Part shown: positions 1-8,535 of the stretch, in pieces
Position numbering within the stretch: the first letter of the stretch is position 1
Layout of the letters: every line of letters starts with the position of its first letter
NCBI GenBank assembly: GCA_016714565.1
Contig: JADKDM010000009.1
Coordinates: forward strand, 1-64,000
Direction: 5' to 3'
Source: Candidatus Villigracilis propinquus
Lineage (GTDB): Bacteria > Chloroflexota > Anaerolineae > Anaerolineales > Villigracilaceae
Length of the DNA: 64,000 bases
Made by a program: the position numbers and the translations under genes
The notes under the pieces: generated by a model
Told to the model about the DNA's origin: nothing
Seen by the model: only the letters and a program-made list of their open reading frames with translations
Database searches by the model: none

Positions 1-45
1 GTCGAGCCTGTCGAGACACAGCACAGGTAACGCAAACCGTTGGGT
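1..45 (+). other. Partial attC recombination site (3' half)
   Basis: The window opens inside an attC-like site. Its right end carries GTAACGCAAACC followed by GTTGGGT at 39-45, which fits the R' core GTTRRRY of integron cassettes. The same right-end words (GTAACGC, AA[AG]CC, GTT) recur at 706-727, 1924-1943 and, less exactly, at 2747-2762. The left half of the site lies outside the window. Recombination would occur after G39, so the first visible cassette starts at base 40. Confidence 0.7.
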
Positions 46-110
46 GGCTGAAGTAGTGAAACGCCGCAATAGAAATATTCAAAAATTTCTGCCATATAAT
101 CAATCAAACA

Positions 111-509
111 ATGACAAAAGATAAAATCTCTCAATTCTTGAACAAAGTTACAAATTGGGCTTCTACTCAATCAGATATTCAAGCCCTTGCATTAGTAGGT
201 TCATATGCAAGAAATGCTGCTACAGAGACATCTGATGTAGATTTGGTATTAATTACTGCCAATCCCAATCAGTATTTACAAAACTCGGACTGGATTCTAC
301 AATTTGGGGCCGTTGAAAAGCAACAAGTTGAAGATTATGGTTTGCTTACATCCATTCGAGTCTGGTATATCGATGGGCGCGAAATTGAATATGGCATTAC
401 AGATGAAAGATGGGCAGCAATACCCCTGGATGAAGGAAGTCGACGAGTTATATCGGATGGTATGCAAGTTCTATTTGAACAAAATCATATTCTGAGTCGC
501 CATCAATAA
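111..509 (+). CDS. Small nucleotidyltransferase-domain protein, integron cassette gene
   Basis: This is a 132-residue protein of the DNA polymerase beta-like nucleotidyltransferase fold. The visible signature is GSYARNAATETSDVDLVLI near residues 30-48, the GSx-ARx-SDxDL pattern that binds the nucleotide and two metal ions. A further acidic position lies in the REIEYGI strand near residue 90. The family includes minimal nucleotidyltransferases of toxin-antitoxin pairs and aminoglycoside or lincosamide adenylyltransferases. This protein is short and lacks a recognisable C-terminal substrate domain, so the substrate cannot be named. It fills one cassette (40-718) between two attC sites and is read in the usual cassette direction. 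No promoter is obvious, so expression probably depends on upstream transcription. Confidence 0.8.
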   Translation: MTKDKISQFLNKVTNWASTQSDIQALALVGSYARNAATETSDVDLVLITANPNQYLQNSDWILQFGAVEKQQVEDYGLLTSIRVWYIDGREIEYGITDERWAAIPLDEGSRRVISDGMQVLFEQNHILSRHQ

Positions 510-615
510 TCGCTCGACAATGTATGCATTCGGAGTCTTTAGCACGTTAGAATTTTGCCATTCTACATTGAAAAAAATTAAAGGACATCCGAAAACAGGC
601 AAAATCCCATAAACC

Positions 616-727
616 GCCGCCCAACAAAGCGTACTACCTGACCCTGGGGACTGCCCGTAGGGCGTGCGCACATCTCAAGCATTGTCCACGCCCACCCACA
701 CGCGGGTAACGCAAGCCGTTAGGCGGC
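616..727 (+). other. attC recombination site
   Basis: The outer ends GCCGCCCAAC (616-625) and GTTAGGCGGC (718-727) are complementary over ten bases with one mismatch. They contain the R'' core GCCCAAC and the R' core GTTAGGC. Just inside are AAAGCGT with CTACCTGAC on the left and GGGTAACGC on the right, the expected L''/L' pair. The length of 112 bp is within the normal attC range. It lies directly after a cassette gene and before the next one. The cleavage point would be G718/T719. Confidence 0.85.
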
Positions 728-764
728 AGCGTTGGTATTACCATAGAAACTAATAAGGTTAACA

Positions 765-1784
765 ATGGCAGAGAATTTAGAGCCAGATCAATTTGCCCTT
801 CATTTTGGATTTTTAGAGAAGGAGTATGGATTCCAAATTCAGCAAACTGCACGTTTCTTTGGTAATCTTTATATCGCCTCTTCCAATAATTGCATCTTAA
901 GAGTTACTATACCTAAAGATCCCAACCAATGGCCTTTGGCAATTATTGAACCAACCGGGACAGCTTTGCAGGAATTGATCGAGAATGGGCATCAGCAACG
1001 TTCAATATACATTTCGCACATTGGGTATTGTTTTGATGATACGTTAGAACCGCCAAACTGCTGGGAAACACCTGTACCTGGAAAGCCTTTGCACGTATTG
1101 GCAACGTATGTGAAGAAATATTGCCCGAAAATGTTGCGAGGCGATTTCAGCCAATGGCCTTTCTTAGAAAAATGCATAAGAGAACTTCTTCATGACTATG
1201 AAAACTGCTATTATCAGATCGTCGAACGAGAGGGGAAATATGGGCTTAGCTATAACCGAACCCCTGTATTGGAACCGATCTACTCGTCAGTAGAAGTGAT
1301 CAACAAAGATTCGCACGAATATACGGTAGAAAACTATAAGGACGATCCCTCCGTCGTGGAGGTCGGTGAATATAATTTCCCCATCGTGATCGCAGATGGC
1401 AAATATGGATTGTTAAGTAGAAGTGAACTTAGATTGGGTTTAGACTATACCCGAATAATCAAACTGACCTTTTGTCATTATCTTTGTCAAAAGGATGATG
1501 GTATTCTTGTTCTGTACGATACACGTTCTCTCTTGAACCCGCTTGCAACATTCACTACATTTGGGGAATTAAACTTGGACAAATTGTTGCAAATCCTGCA
1601 AAATGAACATCCAAAAGCGTATACTGAACTGGAAAAAAGGATTCACAAGAGAGGCAACAATTATATTTCCGAGTATCGGCGTTACGGCGGTACTCAAGTG
1701 GTCGGCAGTAGTATCTATCACGATTTTTATATTGCTACTGTCGAGGTCGAACTATACGACGATTTTCATGTTTCACAGGCTTGA
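765..1784 (+). CDS. Uncharacterised cassette protein with WG-like repeats
   Basis: This 339-residue soluble protein has no family I can name with certainty. The N-terminal 130 residues have no recognisable motif. The central part has two segments, EGKYGLSYNRTPVLEPIY and DGKYGLLSRSELRLGLDY, that resemble WG (KWG-type) repeats, in which a GKYGL turn is followed by an aliphatic strand and a P-Y or D-Y pair. There is no signal peptide or membrane segment. The gene occupies its own cassette (719-1936) between two attC sites. The start at 765 lies 46 bases into the cassette with a weak AAGG in front. It is long for an integron cassette gene. Confidence 0.7.
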   Translation: MAENLEPDQFALHFGFLEKEYGFQIQQTARFFGNLYIASSNNCILRVTIPKDPNQWPLAIIEPTGTALQELIENGHQQRSIYISHIGYCFDDTLEPPNCWETPVPGKPLHVLATYVKKYCPKMLRGDFSQWPFLEKCIRELLHDYENCYYQIVEREGKYGLSYNRTPVLEPIYSSVEVINKDSHEYTVENYKDDPSVVEVGEYNFPIVIADGKYGLLSRSELRLGLDYTRIIKLTFCHYLCQKDDGILVLYDTRSLLNPLATFTTFGELNLDKLLQILQNEHPKAYTELEKRIHKRGNNYISEYRRYGGTQVVGSSIYHDFYIATVEVELYDDFHVSQA

Positions 1785-1789
1785 GTGCC

Positions 1790-1943
1790 GCCCAACACAG
1801 CGTGCACCTGACGCTGGGGAGTCTGCGGCAATCTCAAGCAGTTTCCTACGCCTTTTCATTTTTCTGGCTGGACGGCTTCGCCGTCCCCGCCCTGGTTGTC
1901 GAGCCTGTCGAGACACAGCGCAGGTAACGCAAACCGTTGATGC
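1790..1943 (+). other. attC recombination site
   Basis: The left core is GCCCAAC (1790-1796), followed by ACAGCGTGCACCTGACGCTGG. The right end has GGTAACGC, AAACC and GTTGATGC (from 1936), where GTT is intact but the last bases belong to the next cassette. The interior contains the hairpin GACGGCTTCGCCGTC (1871-1885) and the word GTCGAGCCTGTCGAGACAC that is also seen in the partial site at base 1. The length is about 154 bp. Cleavage would occur at G1936/T1937. Confidence 0.8.
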
Positions 1944-1975
1944 TTACACAACAAAAACACCATCTGGAGACTATC

Positions 1976-2599
1976 GTGAGTAGATTTGGTTCTGACCCGC
2001 TTAATTTTTTCAATTCCGTGTATCAGAATATTGCACCATGGGATATTGGCGCGCCTCAACCCGCTATGGCTGCTCTTATTGAAAAATGTCCGCCCGCAAA
2101 TCCAATTTTGGATCTTGGCTGCGGCACTGGCGACCTTGCGATTTATTTGGCAAAGTTGGGACATCAAGTTGTTGGGATTGATTTTGTTGAATCTGCCATC
2201 AAGAATGCCCAGGACAAAGTTGCAGCCCTTCCCAAGGAGACTGCTCTATCATTAAATTTTCAAGTGACTGACGCTCAAAAACCCTCTTTACTTCAAGAAA
2301 AATTTGGAGCGGTTTTTGATTCAGGCTTTTATCATTTATTTAACCCAGACCAATGCGAGCAATTAATTGAAGAAGTTGCCTCAATCCTGAAACCACATGG
2401 TCATTATTATTTGCATGAATTTGCAATCGAATTCCCAGTACCTAATGTACCCCGCCAAATTTCAATTGATGAATTACAAACACGTTTTACGGTTGAGAAG
2501 GGATGGCACATTAAAGAAATTCAAACGGTAGAATTCCTAAGCCGAGTCGCTCCTCCTGTGCCAGCAACCTGTGCTTGTATAGAGCGTCTTCCAGTATAA
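1976..2599 (+). CDS. Class I SAM-dependent methyltransferase, cassette gene
   Basis: This is a Rossmann-fold methyltransferase of about 207 residues. Motif I is ILDLGCGTGDLAIYL, the acidic end of strand 2 is VVGIDF, and a later motif GAVFDSGFYHLF marks strand 4. The family transfers a methyl group from S-adenosylmethionine; the acceptor is unknown. The reading frame is open back to TTG-ATG at 1937-1942, but those codons sit on the attC cleavage point. GTG at 1976 is preceded by GGAGA at a five-base distance, so I prefer it. The gene fills cassette 1937-2756. A thiopurine or small-molecule methyltransferase role is possible but not shown. Confidence 0.85.
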   Translation: MSRFGSDPLNFFNSVYQNIAPWDIGAPQPAMAALIEKCPPANPILDLGCGTGDLAIYLAKLGHQVVGIDFVESAIKNAQDKVAALPKETALSLNFQVTDAQKPSLLQEKFGAVFDSGFYHLFNPDQCEQLIEEVASILKPHGHYYLHEFAIEFPVPNVPRQISIDELQTRFTVEKGWHIKEIQTVEFLSRVAPPVPATCACIERLPV

Positions 2600-2604
2600 A
2601 TCGC

Positions 2605-2762
2605 GCCTAACACAGCATGCATCTGACACCGTGGACTGCCCATTGGGCGTGCGGTACGCTTCGCGCAAGCATTTTTTGGTTGTCGAGTTAGTGGTTGAGC
2701 CTGTCGAGACTCAGCGCAGGTATCCCGTGAAAACACACAGGATGAGTCGCAAACCGTTAAGC
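2605..2762 (+). other. attC recombination site
   Basis: The left core is GCCTAAC (2605-2611), followed by ACAGCATGCATCTGACACC, closely matching the left half of the site at 1790. The right end is CGCAAACC plus GTTAAGC (2756-2762). The interior carries GGTTGAGCCTGTCGAGAC, related to the word in the two other long sites. At 158 bp it is at the long end for attC sites. Cleavage would occur at G2756/T2757. Confidence 0.8.
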
Positions 2763-2847
2763 ACTTCGGCAGTTTCGGAATATACGTTCTATTTCTACCT
2801 TGACGGAACAGAACGCATATTCTACAATCTCGTAAAGGAGAATACCT

Positions 2848-3303
2848 TTGAAAAAAACAATCGTTTTATCTAAAAGCAAGACCCCTCAAAACAACACTTC
2901 GGTCAAAGAGTTTATTGCTTCGTTAGACGATGAACAGTCAGTAAAAGATTGCCACGTGCTTATAGAGATGATGCAGCGAATAAGTGGGCATGAGCCAAAA
3001 ATGTGGAATGTGGGCACTATTGGGTTTGATACCTATCATTACAAATACGACAGCGGACGTGAAGGCGACGGTCAAACTATTGGTTTTTATCCAAGAAAAG
3101 GTAAGATAACTGTTTACCTTATGGACGGCACGGTACGCTACTCTGAATTATTGGCGCGCTTAGGCAAACATACGACTAGCAGAGTTTGTGTGTACATTAA
3201 ACGGCTCAGTGATATAGAGCTGCCAATCCTTGAACAAATCGTGCAACAATCTTATGAATACATCAAGTTCCAAGACGGGCATATGCACCGAGCATTAGTG
3301 TAG
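2848..3303 (+). CDS. DUF1801 domain protein, last cassette gene
   Basis: This 151-residue protein matches the DUF1801 (YdhG-like) fold. The visible signature is YHYKYDSGREGD near residue 70, then GFYPRKGKITVYLM, the LARLGKHTTSR stretch and CVYIKRLSDIELPILEQI. The domain is of unknown function and is common in small bacterial proteins and in gene cassettes. The start is TTG at 2848 with AAAGGAG at 2834-2840, a strong ribosome site. Upstream is a good attC, but no attC could be found downstream. The cassette has probably lost its 3' end and marks the old end of the array. Confidence 0.85.
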   Translation: MKKTIVLSKSKTPQNNTSVKEFIASLDDEQSVKDCHVLIEMMQRISGHEPKMWNVGTIGFDTYHYKYDSGREGDGQTIGFYPRKGKITVYLMDGTVRYSELLARLGKHTTSRVCVYIKRLSDIELPILEQIVQQSYEYIKFQDGHMHRALV

Positions 3304-3579
3304 GGCAAAATTAGGTATTTCTGCCTTACCTATTAAACATCCGCTTGTCCAATCTTCAACTACTGGGACTAATTCCACAAACACTCGCATCACAGATGAA
3401 AACAATTCAGACACGCGATTTTTATGGAGGGCAAATTCAATTATATAAAACGCCCTGATTCTGATTTCCACTCATGAGAGGTCTTGAGACAATGACTGTT
3501 GATGACGAAAACCCCTTGGCCTGTCAATGAGCAAGGTACATTGGTATCCCCAAAAATCTGAAACAAGAGTGATCCCTGA

Positions 3580-3990
3580 ACACCATACCCCGCCCAGCCG
3601 GAGGATGCACTGGCTACTATCGCTGGTTACTGCAAACTGGCGTTGAGCCAGAGCGACTGGCAGTCATCGGCGACTCAGCGGGCAGAAATCTCACCCTTGC
3701 CCTGATGCTTGCGATAAGAGAAGCCGCGCTTCCTTTCCCACCCTGACAATTGGCCTGTGTTCCTAGACAGATCTTTCCAACCCGAGAGAAAGCATGACCA
3801 CAAACGTCATGCCCTAATAGAAAAAACGTATGGCCGTCATGCAGGTCATGCCAGGAAGCAAGGCACACAAGTCAGACTGGAAGTCTGGCCTAATATGATC
3901 CATAATTTTCAGGCATTTGGCGACCTCATACCTGCAAGTAAAGAAGCCCTTGCACACATTTTGGAGAAGTCATCAAAGAATATATCTCCT
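3580..3990 (+). pseudogene. Decayed HSL-family alpha/beta hydrolase
   Basis: Fragments of a hormone-sensitive-lipase-type esterase remain. Around 3588-3614 the frame reads YPAQPEDALA. After a one-base shift it reads YYRWLLQTGVEPERLAVIGDSAGRNL, where GDSAG is the nucleophile elbow, with Arg in place of the usual Gly after it. The frame stops near 3745. From about 3840 another frame gives HAGHARKQG, LEVWPNMIHNFQAFGD and KEALAHILE, the family C-terminus around the catalytic His. Roughly 100 residues between the two blocks, including the catalytic Asp region, are missing. I see no intact gene in the rest of 3304-4127. Confidence 0.75.
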
Positions 3991-4127
3991 AAAGCCGAGC
4001 GGATAAGCGCTTGCCACAAAATGAAGCATTGGTACTCAATCGAAAGAGCAGGCACAGTTTGTAAAAAAATTGACAGCCACCTAAAAAGGAGCTATCAATT
4101 TTTTTTATCCCTATTTATCCAAAATCA

Positions 4128-5603
4128 CTAGGGAATGGTGAACCCTGCTTCAAGTTCCCTGCAAGTATCCCCGCTGCATTTGTGCAGCGCCTCAAGCCAG
4201 TCTGAGTAATATTTTAGGGTGGCGGGGTCTGTATTCGGCGCAAGATTCTCCAGTTGATAGGGGTCATTGTGCAGGTCATACAACTCCACAAATCCTTCGC
4301 CATACTCAACATAAATAAATTGCGAAGTGCGAAGACCGCTGTAAGTTGGGGTCGGGAAATTCTCATCGCCCAGCCTGTATTCTTCGAGGAGAAAAGCCTG
4401 ACGCCAATGATCAGGCAAAATGGGGCTGCCAGCCAAAAGGTCCACGAGAGAGCGGCCATCTACAAAAGTTGGAGGCTGCACTCCCGCCCATTCCGTAAAC
4501 GTGGAAGCAAGATCCACATTCCCCGATAAATATCCCGAAATAATTTTATTCTGAGCAATGCCCGGGCCGCGGACAATGAATGGCACGGAAATATCCTCTT
4601 CAAAAAGAAATTCCTTTCCTGAATACAAACGGTGCTGCCCCATATGAAAACCATTGTCTGAGGTGAAGACAATATAGGTGTTTTCAAGCTGGCCGGTTTG
4701 ATCGAGAGTATTGATCAATTCCGCGATCATTTCATCTATGGCCTGCAGGGAGCGGATGCGGTCGCGGTACAGGTTATCCATCTCAAGGATCTGCGCATCA
4801 GTCAACAGTGGATTACCACTCAGGCCCGGCCCTTTATCGCTCACATCCGCTTCATTAAAGGATGGAGTTCGCGGTACGGTCAGGTCGGAAAAAAGAGCGA
4901 GATGGCGGTAGGCAGGGGTGGCGGGTTCATGCGGGGCAAGGGGCGTCAGAAAGAGAAAGAATGGCGTATCATCCTCACCAGCCCGCGCGATAAAATCGAC
5001 CGCCTTGCGACTCAGAACATCTGTAAAATAATTTTCCTCATTGGGAGAATAGGCGACCAAAGCGCCGTTCTCATTCAAGACATAATCATATCCGTCGTAG
5101 GCATTTTTCTTTGCAGGGCTGTACCATTCAGACCAACCCGGGGGAATGTATTCGCGGTTATCGGTGTATGGATAATTATTAAGGTATTTTCCCATCAAGG
5201 CAGTCCGATATCCGGCGGATTGCAACCAAACCGCCAAAGTGGAATCCTCCTCTTTGGTCTGATTGAATTTTACAAACCCGCCATCGGGGGAATAATTATT
5301 GTATATTTCATGATTATGCGTATACTGTCCCCGTAATATGGTTGCCCGTGACGGACAGCAAACCGGGGTGGTAACAAAATAATCTTCAATGGAGGTCCCG
5401 CGCGAAACAAGCAAGTCCTGCACATTCTGCATGTAGTCGATGGAATTCAATCTGCCATCCAGGTCATCTGCAAGAATAAATATAATATTTGGGCGGTTCT
5501 CCATGGGGAGCGCAACAGCGCTCGAGTCTGCCGCGCCACAACTGGAAACGACAAGGCTGGTCAACACGAAAAGGCTCAAGGCTTTGATATGTAATGAATT
5601 CAT
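4128..5603 (-). CDS. Sulfatase lipoprotein (arylsulfatase / GlcNAc-6-sulfatase type)
   Basis: This is a 491-residue formylglycine sulfatase. The N-terminus is a lipoprotein signal with lipobox VVSSC (Cys22), so it should be anchored outside the membrane. Metal ligands are ADDLD (Asp46-Asp47) and SDN (Asp316-Asn317). The active-site motif is CCPSR at 82-86, a CxPxR sequence whose Cys82 would be converted to formylglycine. The following RATILRGQYTHNH is typical of glucosamine-6-sulfatase-like enzymes. It would remove sulfate esters from a sulfated glycan. Sulfotransferases and a PAPS-synthesis gene lie 16-28 kb away, so it may trim the cell's own glycan or feed on foreign ones. No sulfatase-maturing enzyme is in view. 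Confidence 0.92.
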   Translation of the reverse strand: MNSLHIKALSLFVLTSLVVSSCGAADSSAVALPMENRPNIIFILADDLDGRLNSIDYMQNVQDLLVSRGTSIEDYFVTTPVCCPSRATILRGQYTHNHEIYNNYSPDGGFVKFNQTKEEDSTLAVWLQSAGYRTALMGKYLNNYPYTDNREYIPPGWSEWYSPAKKNAYDGYDYVLNENGALVAYSPNEENYFTDVLSRKAVDFIARAGEDDTPFFLFLTPLAPHEPATPAYRHLALFSDLTVPRTPSFNEADVSDKGPGLSGNPLLTDAQILEMDNLYRDRIRSLQAIDEMIAELINTLDQTGQLENTYIVFTSDNGFHMGQHRLYSGKEFLFEEDISVPFIVRGPGIAQNKIISGYLSGNVDLASTFTEWAGVQPPTFVDGRSLVDLLAGSPILPDHWRQAFLLEEYRLGDENFPTPTYSGLRTSQFIYVEYGEGFVELYDLHNDPYQLENLAPNTDPATLKYYSDWLEALHKCSGDTCRELEAGFTIP

Positions 5604-5763
5604 TATTTATTGGATTTCCTTTTTCAATTTTGCATCAATCCCTGCTCATCCTTTGGGCGGACATCCCATACAAACATCAAAGCAGGTTTTTTTAATTGTA
5701 ATCCCATCCATTTTATTTAACTGATATTACGCACCCTCATACCCTAACGGGCACTTTTCCCAA

Positions 5764-5799
5764 CCCTTCCCCGGAAAGCGGAAGGGAGTCCCCACTCCC
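5764..5799. repeat. Double hairpin in a 420-bp gene-free stretch
   Basis: The gap 5604-6023 has no convincing gene. It contains CCCTTCC (5764-5770) paired with GGAAGGG (5780-5786), immediately followed by GGGAGT paired with ACTCCC (5784-5799). The GGAAGAGGGGAGGTGAGGG run after it resembles the CCCT/AGGG-rich dispersed repeats common in Chloroflexota genomes. The gap must also hold the promoters of the two divergent genes, but I cannot place them with confidence. Confidence 0.45.
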
Positions 5800-6023
5800 T
5801 TTGGAAGAGGGGAGGTGAGGGAAAATCCACGTTTTTCTGCAAAACTGCGCAACATCAGCTATGTAAGTGATTCGTTGAAGGTAGATTAACGAACGCTCTC
5901 TGTTCTATTTAGAATTCTTGTTCCCATCCCACAACAACGCAGTCAAAAAGTAGGCGCCACAGCCATTTGGTATACTACCAAACGTAGGCCACCAACATTA
6001 CTAGAGGAATCCGAACCAACGCC

Positions 6024-7562
6024 ATGAAATCAATACGAAACATCATAGATCGAACTTGGGAAAAAATTCTGGTTCTTTGCGGGGTTTTATGCGTTCTACT
6101 ACCAACAAGCCCATTGAACATGAAATTTACCTACCGGGACTCTGGCGTGTTCCTGTATACCGGCTGGCGGATCTTGAACGGAGAACTGCCCTACCGTGAT
6201 ATATGGGACCACAAACCGCCGGTCATCTTTTACATCAACGCGGCAGGGCTGGCGCTGATGAACAATTCACGCTGGGGCGTCTGGCTGATCGAACTCGTTT
6301 TAATGTTCTTCGCGGCGTGGATGGGTTACCAACTCATCAAAAAATTGTTCGGGCTTTTCCCGGCCATATTCAGTTTGATGCTCTGGTTATTATCCCTCGT
6401 ACCTCTGTTTCAGGGAGGGAATTTCACGACCGAATATACTCTTCCGTTGCAGTTTGCAGCCCTGTGGCTCCTGTATGATTTAGACAAACCCGAACACAAG
6501 GATCGGCGCTTTTTCCTGATCGGCCTCACAGGCGCGATTGCTTTTTTTACCAAACAAACTGCCATTGGAATTTGGATCGCGATCATCGTTTACCTGTCCA
6601 TTCAACGGTTGACATCAGGTCAGTTCAAACAATGGTTTCGTGAACTATCATATATCTCCCTTGGCGGCATTTCAATTACTGCGCTTATGGCAATATTCTT
6701 TGGCATGCAAGGCGCAATCCCACAATTTTGGAGTGCGGCCTTTGAATACAACTTCTTCTACTCATCGCTGAATGAATATGACTTAAAGCCGCGCATCGAT
6801 ATACTCATCCGGGGATTAAGGCCGTTGACCAGAACAGGGCTGCTCCAATTTTCCATTGCGGGCTATGCCGCGGCGATCATCTACACTTTGCTAAAGAAAA
6901 ATTATGCAGACCCGCTCAGAAAAGTGCTTTTCATCGGTCTGATCAACCTGCCGATTGAATTGCTACTGGTCGCCATCCCAAAAAAAACCTACCCGAACTA
7001 CTTTATAACCCTGCTCCCGGTACTGGCGCTGGGGACCGCATACACAGTGTGGATGGTCACCTCCGCGATTTCAAACTGGAAACTGCCCGGCTTCGTGAAA
7101 GTGCTCGCGGCGGCGGGCATCCTTGCATTTTTTCTATCAAGATCGTTTGACAGCTACTTGAACCAGCTTTACATTTATAGAACGCTTACCAAAGATGAAA
7201 CTGTCGTCGAGTATGTAAAGGAATCCACCAGCCCTGACGATTATGTGCTGCTTTGGGGCGCCGAGGCTTCCGTCAATTATTATACAGAACGAAGAAGCCC
7301 CACCCGCTTTGTGTATCAATATCCCCTGCAGCGGGACGGATATGTGAATGAAAATTTGATCGTGGAATTTTTGGATGATGTGATTCAGAGCCGCCCGAAG
7401 TTGATCATCGATACAGATTCATCGATCCACATGTATGAGTTTCCCATCCGGTCAGATGCAATAGACGAAAAAACAACCTACCTCTTATCCCATTATTGCG
7501 TTGCGCGAAGGATCGATTCGTGGACGGTATATGAATATTCGGATGGCGTTTGCGCCCCTTAA
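6024..7562 (+). CDS. GT-C family membrane glycosyltransferase (GT39/ArnT-like)
   Basis: This 512-residue polytopic protein has about ten hydrophobic segments and a periplasmic C-terminal tail. The first extracytoplasmic loop reads TYRDSGVFLYTGWRILNG then LPYRDIWDHKPPVIFYI, the acidic-residue pattern of polyprenyl-phosphate-sugar-dependent GT39/GT83 enzymes. It probably moves a sugar from a lipid carrier onto a glycan or protein on the outer side of the membrane. It is a paralogue of the product at 12113-13693, which shares the loop pattern and the SRWGVW motif. It is transcribed alone on the + strand, convergent with the GT2 gene at 7574. The sugar specificity is unknown. Confidence 0.82.
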   Translation: MKSIRNIIDRTWEKILVLCGVLCVLLPTSPLNMKFTYRDSGVFLYTGWRILNGELPYRDIWDHKPPVIFYINAAGLALMNNSRWGVWLIELVLMFFAAWMGYQLIKKLFGLFPAIFSLMLWLLSLVPLFQGGNFTTEYTLPLQFAALWLLYDLDKPEHKDRRFFLIGLTGAIAFFTKQTAIGIWIAIIVYLSIQRLTSGQFKQWFRELSYISLGGISITALMAIFFGMQGAIPQFWSAAFEYNFFYSSLNEYDLKPRIDILIRGLRPLTRTGLLQFSIAGYAAAIIYTLLKKNYADPLRKVLFIGLINLPIELLLVAIPKKTYPNYFITLLPVLALGTAYTVWMVTSAISNWKLPGFVKVLAAAGILAFFLSRSFDSYLNQLYIYRTLTKDETVVEYVKESTSPDDYVLLWGAEASVNYYTERRSPTRFVYQYPLQRDGYVNENLIVEFLDDVIQSRPKLIIDTDSSIHMYEFPIRSDAIDEKTTYLLSHYCVARRIDSWTVYEYSDGVCAP

Positions 7563-7573
7563 ACAAAGACCGA

Positions 7574-8503
7574 TCAATTCCTATACTTTGCTTTTCTGCG
7601 CTGTAAGACCGCATCCCGAATTGCCCCGAAGCCCAATAGATTCAACACAGCAGAGATAAAAATATTTATCCGCGCCAGAGCGGTGGGCGGATGGATGAAT
7701 AACGCGCGCATCCATGCAGAAAGTGCATTCGCGGGCTGGCTGCCATCGAGCAGGTAACGCGCATCCACGCGGTGAGCGGATGCGCGTGCGCGGCGGTTGA
7801 CCTTTGCAAGCACAGGCGCAAGCTCATTATCCTGCGCTGCAAAATCAAGGATGCGAAAAGCCTCGCGTCCGAACTCGGCGGCTTTGGCACGGTTCTTTGC
7901 TTCGGCATGATACCGCGCCGCAGACCAGATCTGGTCCACATGCAACATCCCGCCATATTTTGCGATTTGCAGCCAGAGCAGATGATCAAGCAGAAAGTGA
8001 AAATTAGCATCAAGCCCGTTTGTTCTTTGCAGAGCAGAACGGCGCATAAAAACTGCGGGCTGCCCAATGATCTGAAAGCATAACAAGTCTTCAAGCTTCA
8101 GCGGCTTGTAATTCAAAGTGTTGAAAGTTTCACCGTGTTCGTCCACGGCAAGCATATTTCCATAGACCAGCACCGCATCTGGGTTCTCTTCAAAAACCCT
8201 CACCGCCGCACTGACCGTCCCCTGCAAATAATAATCATCCGAATTGAGCCAGGCAACGATGTCACCTGTTGCGCGCGCAAAGCCTTTATTGATGGCTTCC
8301 GCCTGCCCATGATCTTTTTCTGAAACCCAATACACAAATTTGTCGGCGTACTTTTTTACGATCTCCACGCTGCCATCCGTGGACGCGCCGTCTGCCACGA
8401 TATATTCAATACGCGGATAGTCCTGATTCAAAACAGAGAGGATCGTCTGTTCCAAATAAGCGGCTTGATTGTAGGAAGGGGTAATAATGGAAACAAGGGT
8501 CAT
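7574..8503 (-). CDS. GT2 family glycosyltransferase
   Basis: This 309-residue GT-A enzyme has the classic start VSIITPSYNQAAYLEQTI and then YIVADGASTDGSVEI. The nucleotide/metal motif is WLNSDDYY near residue 88. The segment GQAEAINKGFARATGDIVAW is standard for family 2. It should be a cytoplasmic inverting transferase acting on a lipid-linked acceptor. There is no transmembrane segment. It is followed downstream by the convergent + strand gene ending at 7562. The donor and acceptor cannot be read from the sequence. Confidence 0.9.
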   Translation of the reverse strand: MTLVSIITPSYNQAAYLEQTILSVLNQDYPRIEYIVADGASTDGSVEIVKKYADKFVYWVSEKDHGQAEAINKGFARATGDIVAWLNSDDYYLQGTVSAAVRVFEENPDAVLVYGNMLAVDEHGETFNTLNYKPLKLEDLLCFQIIGQPAVFMRRSALQRTNGLDANFHFLLDHLLWLQIAKYGGMLHVDQIWSAARYHAEAKNRAKAAEFGREAFRILDFAAQDNELAPVLAKVNRRARASAHRVDARYLLDGSQPANALSAWMRALFIHPPTALARINIFISAVLNLLGFGAIRDAVLQRRKAKYRN

Positions 8504-8535
8504 GAGATATTGCAGGAATACAGCGGCGCTGTATC

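Noticed and set aside
111..509. Antibiotic adenylyltransferase cassette
   Set aside because: Only the nucleotidyltransferase core is visible; the protein is too short and lacks the C-terminal domain of known resistance enzymes.
3757..4131. Open frame of 124 codons after the cassette array
   Set aside because: Only its middle part matches the end of an HSL-type esterase; the start has no ribosome site and the rest is unrelated, so it is a pseudogene fragment.
4698..5336. 212-codon + strand frame
   Set aside because: It is antisense to the intact sulfatase gene and has no recognisable motif.
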